DNA of 15,643 nucleotides from Terana coerulea (Eukaryota; Basidiomycota; Agaricomycetes; Polyporales; Phanerochaetaceae): NCBI GenBank assembly GCA_024811115.1, contig JAKOGH010000063.1, positions 1 through 15,643 on the forward strand. Reading direction: 5' to 3'. Below the pieces are notes generated by a model. The model ran no database searches, had not been told where the DNA came from, and worked only from the letters and a program-made list of their open reading frames with translations. The position numbers and the translations under genes are program-made. Positions 1 to 9,002 of this stretch are shown here, piece by piece (within the stretch, counting starts at the first letter, position 1; each line of letters opens with the position of its first letter).

Positions 1-480
1 GCACCCACGGCCTCGGCTTTGTGCTCGCAGCGCGTATCTCCGCGTTGCTCTCACACTGCAAGCGCGATGGGCATGTGTAACGTTCCGCCGCGTGGTAGGC
101 GTCATTGCCCCACCGACGTAACCACTACTATCACTGTCACTTGCAGCAAGCACGGCAATTTGAACGTTCCTCTCCTAGGACTGTCTATAGAGGCTCTACG
201 ATGGAATCCCGCTATGGGCATTGTGACACATCCTATGGACCTCACCGGCGGTCATGGGTTGACTGCGAGCCACTAACTTTGCGACTGCATTGGTAGCGGG
301 CCAGAAGCAATCGAATCATCGAGTCGGATAGGTTATGTTGTGTACGCAGCTCGTTTCCAGTACATGCACCGACTTTGAAGTATATTACTGCACATGATAA
401 GCTTGATGCACCTGCAACGAGTTACCTTTGTTATATTGAATTCAGTGGCTCCGACCAGGAGATGGTACAAGTGTGTATAG
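1..480. other. GC-normal stretch without a recognisable gene
   Basis: Open frames here are short and have no family resemblance, start context or intron signals that I could link together. CpG dinucleotides are frequent, and this ends abruptly near 480 where the CpG-poor block begins. I see nothing else in it. Confidence 0.5.
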
Positions 481-657
481 GTTTACGCAGCGCAGCAACT
501 CTACTCAAAATACAAAAATATTTATACATAAATAACTGATGCACTCAGTGCCATCTTGACTCGCAAATGAGGCCTTTATGCTATCCGGACAACATTAGCA
601 GTCTATCTGTAGTGCAAAGCACTAGGCCTACTTACTTTCTACACTTGTAGCTCATGC

Positions 658-2356
658 CTACATATGAGTTGAAGAACCAGCAATGGGTTCAAGCTCAATA
701 TCTAACTGCTGCTCCAAAGCCCCAACTTCACTCTCATCTGCATTCTCTTCAAAGCCATCTCTATTGGCTTGTTCATGTTCAAGTGGCTCGCCAATGTTGC
801 CTATCAAGTCTGATGCAACTCGGAAGTTTGGTGTTGAAAACCTTGAGAAATGCTGCATGTTAGAGTCTGCTTGTGAGTGATCAACATTGTTGAGCTGGCG
901 CAGATTGAGCATAAATCGATTCATGAGTATAGGTGGCTATTGCAGAAGTTGCAGTTCAATACTGGGTATTTGAATTAATATAGGCATACCATGGCCACAA
1001 TGAGTTGTGTAGCAATGTATTCTCCTGTATTATGACATATCCCTTTTAGTGGCATTAAAAATCTTAGCATAAGTAGATAACATACAGTTGTACCAGGAGT
1101 ATTGAGGGGTGATATTTGGATGATGTTGATTACTAGTAACCCACTGGGTTATATAGTGTAAAGCTATGAGACCAGATTATGCAAGGGCTATAAGTATATT
1201 TCATACCAAAATACCAAGTTCCTGTGAGGGCTGTTATTCATGTGCTTGAGAGTTTGTAGAGCTAAAATTTCTTACCATCACGGGTAGGCAAGATGACAAT
1301 GAAGTTGGCAGCTTCATTGATCTTGCCAGCCACCAGTGCTTAAATGTTTTGATCCATGTTAATATTAAAACCAGAATATCAGCAATAATGAGTGAGCCTC
1401 TTGTAAGTGCAGCCACTGCCATGCACAAAAGTCTATAAGAAGAGTTTGGTTTTCTGGAAAGTGATATATACACACATCTAAAAGTACAATGAGAATATAA
1501 TTCAGCATAGACTTGGAATTATTAGCTAGCTTACAGTTCAACCAAATTGTCTGATATCTGAATTTTTGCATTGCATGCATTTAGTGATAAACCAGTGAAT
1601 GAGTACTTGAAGCGTGAAAGGCCAAACTAAATCCATAATGAGTTATTAAATAGATATTTGTGAGCAAAAGAACTCTTACCAAGTTTGTGCCAACTGGTAT
1701 TAATCCAAGCAGAACAACAACAGCAAAAATGATGTTGGCATACTTAGAAGAACTCCAAAGAGCAGTTACTCTAAGGCCAGAAAATACTGCATAGAAGTAT
1801 TCAATGTTAAGTTGAATCAACAATAGTAATTTGAGAAATTTACATGCAACTTGAATAAGCCCAATATAGCTCAGAACTTTTATAACAATAGTCAAAGGCT
1901 TGCATCTATAAAGGCTACTTCAGCATGCTTTCCTCCAACGGTAAAGTGCCTAAGACCTCTGCAGCATAATAATGAGGACAATTTCTATCCTTTTGATAGT
2001 AAATATCATACCTCTTGTGACACAGGGATAAACTCAAAAATCTGGCTTAAAACCATTGTCCAGCGTGTGCTAAGCAGGAGAAAAGATGTTGCTGTAGTGC
2101 GTCTTTTCCATACAGCATCAACTTCTTGCCCAAAAGTGAGAAGATACTCATATAGTATCAATGCTAGCAAAATAAGTGATAATTTGACAAATATTAGTGG
2201 CATAGCCTTGCAATACTCACTGGCAAGTGCAACAGTGATAAAAGTTGCCAATTGCCTAGTCCAAGATTAGCATAAGTATAAACAAAGAGACATTATATGT
2301 AGTAGAACACACAGTGACAAGAGTTCTTGTACATATGCAGTGTTGGGTTGTGACAT
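658..2356 (-). pseudogene. DUF6533-type seven-helix membrane protein, copy A (one frameshift)
   Basis: This is a fungal integral membrane protein of unknown function. The family motifs visible are an N-terminal ILYEYLLTFGQEVDAVWKR, the central FSGLRVTALW, GLIPVGTNL, IIADILVLILTWIKTF, and the C-terminal RFMLNLRQL followed by NFRVASDLIGNIGEPLEH. Proposed exons on the minus strand are 2356-2313, 2255-2221, 2163-2012, 1898-1844, 1786-1680, 1626-1535, 1432-1276, 1221-1207, 1163-1134, 1024-990 and 936-658, about 330 codons, normal for the family. Phases agree at nearly every junction. About seven hydrophobic segments and a hydrophilic acidic tail are seen. The start ATG at 2354-2356 opens MSQPNTAYVQELLSL, which aligns with copy B. 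Exon 7 is one base short before its donor (near 1285-1290) relative to copy B, throwing the last quarter out of frame. The acceptor at 1899 is uncertain. A sequencing error could mimic the single lesion. Confidence 0.8.
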
Positions 2357-2421
2357 GGCAAAGTTGCTGGCTAGGCTTGAAAAGAAATCTCAGATGTGTA
2401 GGTACTGCGTGGAGGTCCAGG

Positions 2422-2429
2422 TTTATATA
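2422..2429 (-). promoter_or_regulatory. TATA-like box of DUF6533 copy A
   Basis: The minus strand reads TATATAAA just here, about 65 nt upstream of the proposed ATG. Copy B has an AT-rich TATA-like tract at the same distance, which supports both start codons. Confidence 0.45.
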
Positions 2430-2711
2430 CACATAGCAGAGCACTGAAATCTCAATCACTTTGTTAAAAAACACTCAGAATACACCCACCATCACACAGA
2501 GCACACAGCCATATTATAAGTATCATCATGGAACTGACAATTCTGCCTCAGCCTCCACATTTCTACCATGCACATCAAGATGAGTTCATGGTGAAAGATG
2601 GAAGCACATACACAGAACAGGAAGAAAGATGTGTGTACATGAGGTGCTACAGCAGGTAACTTGAATGCTCTCTGCACCACAAAGATAAGCCAACAGCACC
2701 CCTAAATTGGC
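2430..2711. other. CpG-poor upstream region of copy A, no gene seen
   Basis: This stretch lies upstream of copy A and ends at the MITE. Minus-strand frames of 60-70 codons exist but contain no family motif and have no counterpart upstream of copy B. It is probably 5' flanking DNA. Confidence 0.4.
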
Positions 2712-2713
2712 TA

Positions 2714-2980
2714 CTGTACTTTTCGACCGCACCGGGCAATCACAGGTCACAGAGGGTCTTGACCGCCGCTTGAAGACCGTCGGTCACTGGTCACGCAGCC
2801 CGTTGACGGCCTGTGACCTATGTGTATGTACCTTTAATTTTTCGGGCCTGCGGCGCACTCACCCAACTGTTACCGCTTGGGCCATACGGTCACAGGTCAC
2901 AGGCCGCCTCACCGATAGGCTCGCACCATGTGTTTTGGGTCACAGTCACAGGGGCCGCCAGTGCGGTCGGAAAAGTACAG
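2714..2980. mobile_element. Mariner-like MITE with terminal inverted repeats
   Basis: The left end TACTGTACTTTTCGACCGCA (2712-2731) is the reverse complement of the right end (2961-2982) except for one extra base. Taking the outer TA on each side as a TA target duplication gives a 267-bp element, the pattern of Tc1/mariner-derived MITEs. There is no coding capacity. A further internal stem pairs GGCCTGTGACC (2808-2818) with GGTCACAGGCC (2895-2905), and the motif GGTCACAG recurs several times. It is GC- and CpG-rich inside a CpG desert, so it probably inserted after the CpG loss. Family assignment rests only on the TA duplication and size. Confidence 0.75.
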
Positions 2981-3009
2981 TACTACAATCATCATTCAAA
3001 CAGTTATGC

Positions 3010-3675
3010 CTACTCACATTGGTATTGAACGCACTAAGCAATGGCCACATTACTAGTTGGCCGTAGTTACGATGGAGTTCTGAAGAAGACCAGCACCTAT
3101 TGCAATCATGGAACACTGAAAAATGGGGAGACCGGAAGGTACCAAGCAGTGCCATACCTTCCATCAACTGATGGCATTGCCAGCCTGTTCGGCTTAGACG
3201 GCCAAAGAGGAACCTGTCTCAGCAGCGGCATGCATGTGCAGAACAATAGCTCCTAAGTCGACCGCTGCTGACACTTGAGTCTATGACTTAGATGATTGTG
3301 CGAGCGTCAAGCCAGCTCTGTCAGATAGTGATTGCGCCTGTCCAAAACCTTACATTCCATAGCGACGCGCCAACGATGTGACCTGCCAGACGCATGTAGC
3401 GGCCTGAGCCGGCGCCGTACGTACGACGGAACTGCAGTTATCTTTCAACTTGATAAGATGTTATCTAACATCGAAGATTCTCTCAGTAACGAATAGATTA
3501 AATTTGAATATATGCATACTGCGCAAAGGTCGGGTAGTCGCCAGGCCAGATGCACATGCACGAGCGAGTGATCCCGTGTAGCACAACGCAACTGCGTTTA
3601 CTCAGGTTCACATAACATAACCCGAAGATATAGCAAACAAAGATTCTGTCAGCAGCAGCTAGTCAAGTTCTGGAA
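3010..3675. other. Intergenic stretch of copy A, with remnants matching copy B
   Basis: No intact gene is seen. Minus-strand DNA around 3528-3560 translates to HLAWRLPD, matching NLAWLLPD of the copy-B ORF at 13514-13741. A second short stretch (about 3375-3440) matches the part of the same ORF that encodes its beginning. The two matches are displaced relative to each other, so this region was rearranged or partly duplicated in copy A. The boundary back to normal CpG frequency lies near 3020-3040. Confidence 0.4.
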
Positions 3676-4328
3676 ATGTGTGTACCGTGCATGCACCAAG
3701 TCAGTCAAGACTCAAATTTCGGCGGCGGAAACGGTGCTTGTCTGGGAACCCTTACCACGTGCGACGCACGTGGGCTCTGCGGCGTTCAGACTGCGCTAGA
3801 CGTGTCGCGCTCCTCACTGCATCCCCTGTATTGTCTTCGCCCAAGCCGACGTTTCCAAGATCGTCAGCTCGCAGGTGCTGTGCCTCCCTGACATCCTGTG
3901 ACGGTGGCGTCCATTTTTGAAGCACACAGCTGCGTGTTCGCATGGCCCTCCTGCTGAGCCACTGAAACCCTGACAACATGGCACGACGGCTCGGTCTTAA
4001 AGCAACCCTTCCATTTTGTACAGCCCGTAACCTTCGACGCCGTTCTCTTTGCTGTGGATTTCGCTGTGCAATTGCTCATTCGGTAGCTGAAGGACATTCA
4101 AGTTATGTGGGCCGTACCCCACCGCACCGGCTATGCATGCTGAGATACGTACGGAGTTCTAGTGTTTGACCCAAAGGGGTTGCATGAAGGTGTGTATTCT
4201 TGAATTTACGTGCAACGACGCATGCTCACAACAATTCCGGCAGTATGTGGGGCCAGTATCATACGACATGAGTGGTTTTCTCAATTAAGGTGTGGTCCGA
4301 ATTGTCCATGCCCATCATCGCTATCAGG

Positions 4329-4380
4329 GTGCGTTTGCAATAGTAACTCACCGGCTGAAAGCTGAGGGGACACGCCCTAG
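4329..4380 (+). other. Predicted intron in unknown gene, copy A
   Basis: GTGCGT donor, GGCTGAAA branch-like motif and CCCTAG acceptor, 52 nt. The homologous interval 14492-14544 has the better donor GTATGT, the same GGCTGAAA and CTCTAG. Confidence 0.6.
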
Positions 4381-4703
4381 ATGCTGCCCGACCGAGACTG
4401 GCTCGCACCGCACGCCATCGACTTCTACCCCAAAGGTCCCACGTCACGGTCGCATCCTCTCCGGTGTACGGCACACCCCAATCGCAATATACAATGCTGT
4501 TCTCTCAAGTCAAGCTCCAGACAGTTTACTGGCAGTACGGCCGACCAACTCCGTCAGCATCTCCTGTGCGAATAGGAGAGAGCAACTCAACTGCGCCAGC
4601 CGCCTCAGTAGCCTTTTTTCAGTATCTGAGGCAGGTACAGCTCTGGCAAGGACGGAATGTTGCTACGTCAAAGAATAAGGGTAAGCGATCGACGGAGATG
4701 CCA

Positions 4704-4756
4704 GTGAGCGACACTCTGATCTACAGGATTCCCACATACCTAACAACCTGCTTTAG
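4704..4756 (+). other. Predicted intron in unknown gene, copy A
   Basis: GTGAGC donor, CCTAAC branch motif and CTTTAG acceptor, 53 nt. The copy-B interval 14859-14911 has the same length, the same GTGAGCGACA start and a TCTAAC motif. Confidence 0.55.
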
Positions 4757-5510
4757 CTAGCGACCGTAAAGCCCGAACACATTGTCCTCGAAATGTACTG
4801 GAGCTCAGTACGCAGAAGCACAAGAAGTTTATTTTAAATGTCCAAGCTGCTTCCCACTGAGGTCTCGCCGCAACGCCAGCATCACGGGCTTTGAGACTGG
4901 TCGCCGGTAACACTGTGCTTGCACTGCGCTCAGCGTCATTCACAACCTCGTCCCATCGCTGTTTTCGATGCGAAGTTGGAGATGGAGCCTTGAGGAGGCC
5001 GCCCAGTAAGCACCAATCACTCATCCTGAAGCTTTGACTCACTCACGAGCAAAGCACTTCAGAATGTATGTTTATGTTCTGCGCACTCTGTCAGAAGAAC
5101 TTCGTCTCCCCGTTGCTCGTTCCTGGTCACACGTGGCAGATAGATCTTGGCACATGCGGGACTGTGTGCGGACCCGGCGCGCCGCTTGTATGCGCCGTAC
5201 TACTGGTCGGTTGCTTCATTGTCGAGCAACCACTTCATCGCAGACTACTTCTTTGTGCGGGTGGACTCGATTTGTCGGGCCGCGGAGAACCGACTTGGCC
5301 TCAAAAACCCTTAGGAAGGTGCACTTGGAACCAGCCAGTTACTCCACTGCGGGTGCATCGCACCCGAGGCGACATCCCACCTTGCTGCCCAGCCTCGCCA
5401 CATGCAGTTCATCTTCGACTGGATCCTTCAAACGCCTGTCTAATTTATTGAAGCACCACGAAAGAGGATCCAGGAACAGAACTTCCTTCTCATCCGCGCA
5501 CTTCTCCTAG

Positions 5511-5900
5511 CCAACCGGATATCTTGCACACTACAACCGCTGATCCGTACGGCCCATTGCGCCCGCCCACTTGTTTGTGTGCTTCGCTGCCATGCTGTAC
5601 CTTTATCCAACGTCACTACCTCGATGTTCAACCTTCCGCCAGAGTGCGTAGGATATCTGTTCAAGTCGACGGTGGCACTTCAAGGCACCCTTCCAACACT
5701 TCAGCACTTTTCTCTGGACATCACGGCCTCTGAAGCTCTCTGTTACCGCTGCTCCGAGTGTAGATGCACATGTTGACATCGTGCACCTCGTTCTTTACTA
5801 AACTTTTGTCGGAACCCTCATGTGCTCGTTATACAATTCTATCAGTGTAATTGCATAGTATTGGAGCTTAGAACTAGGTCCCCGAGCTGGGCAAAAGGTT
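5511..5900. other. Stretch after copy A, no gene recognised
   Basis: The match to copy B is lost here only because the window ends, so where the duplicated unit ends is unknown. Overlapping open frames of about 70 codons occur on both strands, none with a recognisable domain. Confidence 0.35.
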
Positions 5901-5903
5901 TAC

Positions 5904-6152
5904 ATGTGCCGGCGTCTAAGGTATCGACCTCAAAGCTTTGTGGCGTGGGATCAAGTGTGTTGGGGGCCTTATCACCCTGTAACAAGCCAGCCTTTCGAAG
6001 TCTCGCTTCGCAGCAAGAAGATGGCAATGCAAGGTAAGTATCAAATGTGCGGCCCATACATGGTACAGACGAAGAAGATCTGGACAGACCAGCTATTGAA
6101 ATGTGCAATAGAAGCAGCTTTAGGTTTGGGCAATTTCCGCAGCGAGCGTTGA
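5904..6152 (+). CDS. Unclassified coding-like ORF with an internal splice donor
   Basis: An ATG-initiated frame of 82 codons with no family resemblance that I can name. It contains a strong fungal donor, AAG/GTAAGTATC, at 6034, so the frame after that point may be intronic. The opposite strand (5842-6108) is also open, with a proline- and leucine-rich translation, so the coding strand is not certain. Neighbours downstream on the plus strand (6223-6351 and 6667-6804) also look coding-like and might be parts of the same decayed gene. Confidence 0.25.
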   Translation: MCRRLRYRPQSFVAWDQVCWGPYHPVTSQPFEVSLRSKKMAMQGKYQMCGPYMVQTKKIWTDQLLKCAIEAALGLGNFRSER

Positions 6153-6222
6153 ACCTTCACGTACAGCAAGACCCTAGTCCCTTGAAGATTTCAACTTGAG
6201 CTGCACATTAAGTGATAAATCA

Positions 6223-6351
6223 ATGGGTGTTCTTGACACCCGCACTCAGGAGACGAAGGAGGCCATGGATCCTGGATTCTATACTCCTGAGGAGTGGCAC
6301 AAAGCTGCTCGCAGCGACACAAGCCGAAGTCAGCGTCTGAGGCATAAATGA
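6223..6351 (+). CDS. Short coding-like exon, hydrophilic, unknown
   Basis: ATG to TGA, 42 codons. The translation is acidic then basic (LDTRTQETKEAMDPGFYTPE, then EWHKAARSD and an Arg-rich end), resembling a real helical protein segment more than a chance frame. No domain is recognised. A donor-like GAG/GTACGA follows near 6374. It may be an exon of a larger gene rather than a complete one. Confidence 0.3.
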   Translation: MGVLDTRTQETKEAMDPGFYTPEEWHKAARSDTSRSQRLRHK

Positions 6352-6666
6352 GGAAGGGTACTCCGCAAGCTGGAGGTACGAATAATGACGTACTCGGCAT
6401 CAAGGAAGCATTATTACTTGGCTCGGAGACTCAGAACAAAGGGCATGACTGCTCCGCCAGATCGAAAGGTTATCCTATTCTTGCCAAGGCCCGAGGTACC
6501 CGACAGTCGTATGTGTGCGGGTAAAGGACGCCGCCAAACAGAGCTTTCCCGTACGTTGTGGTACAGTATTAGGCCGAACGTGCTCGGAAAGCCAAAGAGG
6601 CAATGCCGCAGAATATACTGGCTTGATTGATATCTTGTTGCACTGCATGACTATGGATGTCTTTAG

Positions 6667-6804
6667 CTCAAGCAGTACGCCGAAGAACAACATGTACTCA
6701 CAGCGGCAGCCAAGAAGCTGATATTCGAATGCAAAGAGATCGATGCCTCAAACGTCTGGCGAATGGTAGTACTTATGGTCTTGCTTGCAATTGCGGGAAC
6801 CTAA
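6667..6804 (+). CDS. Possible terminal exon, helical, unknown family
   Basis: The stretch follows an acceptor-like TCTTTAG (6660-6666) and stays open for 45 codons to TAA. It starts LKQYAEEQHVLTAAAKKLIF, followed by a charged segment and a hydrophobic end (VVLMVLLAIAG). The composition suggests a charged helix followed by a membrane or buried helix. There is no start codon, so it would be an internal or last exon. It is unrecognised. The preceding exon could not be located with confidence. Confidence 0.3.
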   Translation, partial: LKQYAEEQHVLTAAAKKLIFECKEIDASNVWRMVVLMVLLAIAGT

Positions 6805-6809
6805 GTATA

Positions 6810-7955
6810 CATGGTACAGCCGTAATAGTTTAATAGTTGTTAGTCGCCGAATCTAGGGCCGACGCGTGACACAAACTTTGCATGGAGAATACGAAGAGTT
6901 GTTGTCGAAGCATGAAGTCGCCGCGTTGCCGTCCTACAGAGGACACACCCAAGGGGTAGTACCTGCGAGCGGATTGGTCAGCAACACTTCTTGAGTTCTG
7001 TTTTATATGTAAGTACTGTACCCTGACACTGTTCGTCGACGACAGTCAAGAGTTGAGTTACAAAAGACGAAAGCGCTCTGGCCGCCTCGCAGATTCCCGT
7101 TACATGTGGCCAGATGCCACCAAGCCTCTCCATCGCGAATACCATTCAAATTCAGCCGTCAAGGAGGCATTGGCACAGTCAAGCGACAGGTAGATATTGT
7201 ATCCTCTAGTTACAGACCACATGCAGTGACTAGCAGAGCGTAGCTTGCATTCTCCCAAGTTCTTCACAGCATTGCCGAAGTCCGAGTGGAAGCGGAGATC
7301 AATCTGAGCCTCTCGGCGGCAATGCCGTAGCTCGGCAACGCGCGGAAGTGGAAGCGGGGCCACAAGCGCAAACTCCCGTCGGGATGGCGAGGCAAATACC
7401 TCGACCACCTTGCGCACATCCACCAGTTCCCGCTTCCTTGCTTGTCATGTCTATACTCTCTCGCGGTCTCGCCCGTGCAGTCCTTGGATAGCCGAACACT
7501 GCCGCTGGGGATCTGGTAGCTAACTCCCATATTGGATGAAGTACCGCGATGTGTGCCCACACTGCAATGCACGCCTTTCTCGCATCCCGCACCAATGTCA
7601 TTGACCCACCTCGCCTGTCTATTCCCCGCCGCGCACGCATAGGAAACCACCCTCGCCGTCACGCCATGATTCAACGATAACATCTGTCTCAATGCGTGTA
7701 GGTGAGCGCGGTACGATGTTCTGCGGTGCACAGCCTTCTAACGAAGTTACGCAGCGCAAACTTCGAGCGTGGCCATAACAAGCGCAGTGCGCGAACGCAT
7801 GGTCAAATACATCCGATGACCGACATCATCGCGCAGCGGTTCGCCGAGAAGAAGCAAGGGTACAGTCACGACGCGCATGTGCTTCTGTGCGGTGCTGACC
7901 GAGGTGTAATCATGGAGCTGTGTGTAGTTCTATAGAACTGGGAAGGCAACTTCAT
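6810..7955. other. No assignable gene; ambiguous open frames on both strands
   Basis: Minus-strand frames at 7100-7423 and 7264-7731 and a plus-strand frame at 7702-7935 are open, but none shows a domain I recognise. At 7270-7430 both strands give plausible translations, so strand cannot be decided. If the DUF6534-like relic downstream is real, its N-terminal exons should lie here. I looked for the family's first helices and did not find them. Confidence 0.3.
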
Positions 7956-7961
7956 GTGACC

Positions 7962-8516
7962 GTACGTACCCTCGCTTAAGATGTGTGCTTTTCTCGACAG
8001 GCTGACAACGCGCAGGATGCCGGTGCTCGCAACGCTGATTACCTGGGTTCTCAACACGGTGCAGTCCAGTTCGCCTATGCGCACTATTGCCTTACGAGAC
8101 TGTGCAGGTCCTTCATCCTCACCGTCGCATGCCAAAGCAGGACACATTCGTGGCAGGTCTTCCTCGACCAGCGTATATTTACCCCTTCGCTGCCGCATTC
8201 TACTTCACGTCCATGACGCTTCTCGGGGGTGCGTTGAAGAATCCATGAGTCCGCTGTGCATGCGCTTGGCTAGACAGGGACTTTGTTGCCAGTGCTCGGT
8301 TTGAAATCCTTGTCAAATTCAAGCATACGAGACTGTCGCGAGAAATCGGTGTACAAGCTGTCCGGGATAAGTGACACACAGAACCGCGCGACCATTCGTC
8401 TAAGTGCGCAGTCACCCGCGTCGCCTGTACGTGTTGCAAGCCGATGGGCCGTGTCATCATTGCACAACCACTTTGACACGGACCACTTCTGCGCGGATGC
8501 CTGCTATCTGCCCTAG
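7962..8516 (+). pseudogene. Putative DUF6534-like membrane-protein relic, C-terminal part
   Basis: After a possible intron (7962-8000, GTACGT donor, TCGACAG acceptor, only 39 nt) the DNA reads LTTRRMPVLATLITWVLNT. This resembles the sixth-helix signature of fungal DUF6534 proteins (TG..RTDS..NTLI.W.INTG). A shifted frame then gives a hydrophobic LCRSFILTVAC. A third frame at about 8131-8230 gives MPKQDTFVAGL and AFYFTSMTLLGG, like the seventh-helix region ending in LLA.LN. A donor GGG/GTGCGT at about 8230 and an acceptor ending ACAG near 8279 suggest a last intron before a hydrophilic tail (to about 8516). At least two frameshifts are needed, so it cannot be functional as read. The assignment is from remembered family patterns, not a search. 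Confidence 0.38.
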
Positions 8517-8518
8517 CC

Positions 8519-8980
8519 ATGACTCGGTGTACCACAGACGACAGCTGTTGCCTTCAGAAAGCCCAGGAAACACGGCAACGGAACGGGACACCCGCTTATC
8601 CACAGCATGTACACCGCATCCAGGACGACGAGATCCTGGCTTCTACCAAAGCTTTACCGCATGACGTCCACACCTCGAAGGACCTTGTCTCCGGCACGCC
8701 CTCGTGAGTTGCCCGTTGAGGTACCTCCGAACGCATCGAAGCAACGGACCATGGACCGCATCACTCAGTTTTCACCTTACCGTTGCATGTTCAGCTCACA
8801 ATTCATAAATGGTGCCCATTGAGCTCACGCCTTTATTCACATGCGTCCCTGCCCACGCATTCACCCGACGTCCGACCCGCTACCTCGCCTCAGCACGCGT
8901 TACCCGGCGCGGTTCCGCATCGAGCTGCAGAGCCGGGCTCCGTGGCCCTCTTCTTCCATGTGTCGGGTCCGCTGTCCACT
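8519..8980. other. No recognised gene
   Basis: Several overlapping plus-strand frames are open, one of 62 codons at 8519-8707. None has identifiable motifs and none joins clearly to the exon at 9003-9242. Confidence 0.3.
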
Positions 8981-9002
8981 GCTACTCTCGAGCTGCGCTG
9001 AC

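Larger units (their letters stand above)
481..2711. other. AT-rich, CpG-depleted block (left and main part)
   Basis: By hand count there are about 14 CpG dinucleotides in these 2.2 kb, against a dense scatter of CpG in the flanks and in the paralogous segment 11403-13054. TG and CA are correspondingly common. The depletion covers exons, introns and flanks of DUF6533 copy A alike, so codon usage does not explain it. It continues a short way beyond the MITE, to about 3020. The likely cause is loss of methylated CpG by deamination, or a RIP-like process confined to this interval. That cause is inference. Confidence 0.75.
658..5500 (+). repeat. Segmental duplication, copy A
   Basis: Matches 11403-15643 in the same orientation and order. 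The offset is about 10.7 kb in the DUF6533 gene and about 10.15 kb in the unknown gene. Copy A is therefore about 0.5 kb longer between them, and the 267-bp MITE explains only part of this. Protein-level similarity is clear but nucleotide divergence is high, so the duplication is old. Confidence 0.75.
3676..5510 (+). pseudogene. Decayed spliced gene of unknown family, copy A
   Basis: The family is not recognised. Comparison with 13785-15643 shows shared short exons on the plus strand. One exon (4290-4328) reads VWSELSMPIIAIR against AWSELSMPFIAVR in copy B, with changes mostly at third positions. It is followed by an intron (4329-4380, 52 nt, ending CCCTAG) and an exon starting MLPDRDWLAPHAIDFYPKG. 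A second intron (4704-4756, 53 nt, GTGAGC donor, CCTAAC branch motif) matches an equal-length intron in copy B. An upstream donor lies at 4190 (AAG/GTGTGT). Copy A has TGA at 4627-4629 and 4858-4860 where copy B has TGG and TGC. It therefore appears broken, although copy B keeps these codons. Confidence 0.5.

Noticed and set aside
2740..2960. Repeated GGTCACAG motifs as possible regulatory half-sites
   Set aside because: They lie inside the MITE and are better explained as its internal palindromes.
5034..5510. 158-codon plus-strand ORF
   Set aside because: Arg/Ser-rich translation is not preserved in copy B, where the aligned sequence is interrupted in that frame.
5910..5965. Possible tRNA or SINE-like A/B box
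   Set aside because: No acceptor stem or anticodon arm can be folded, and the B-box match is poor.
5842..6108. Minus-strand 88-codon ORF with plausible composition
   Set aside because: The opposite strand carries a strong GTAAGT donor and a plausible frame. I could not decide in its favour.
7535..7570. CPHC motif on the plus strand, suggestive of a zinc finger
   Set aside because: Isolated, close to stop codons, with no second Cys/His pair at suitable spacing.
7264..7731. 155-codon minus-strand ORF, among the longest open frames
   Set aside because: GC-rich DNA keeps such frames open. It overlaps other open frames on both strands and shows no domain.
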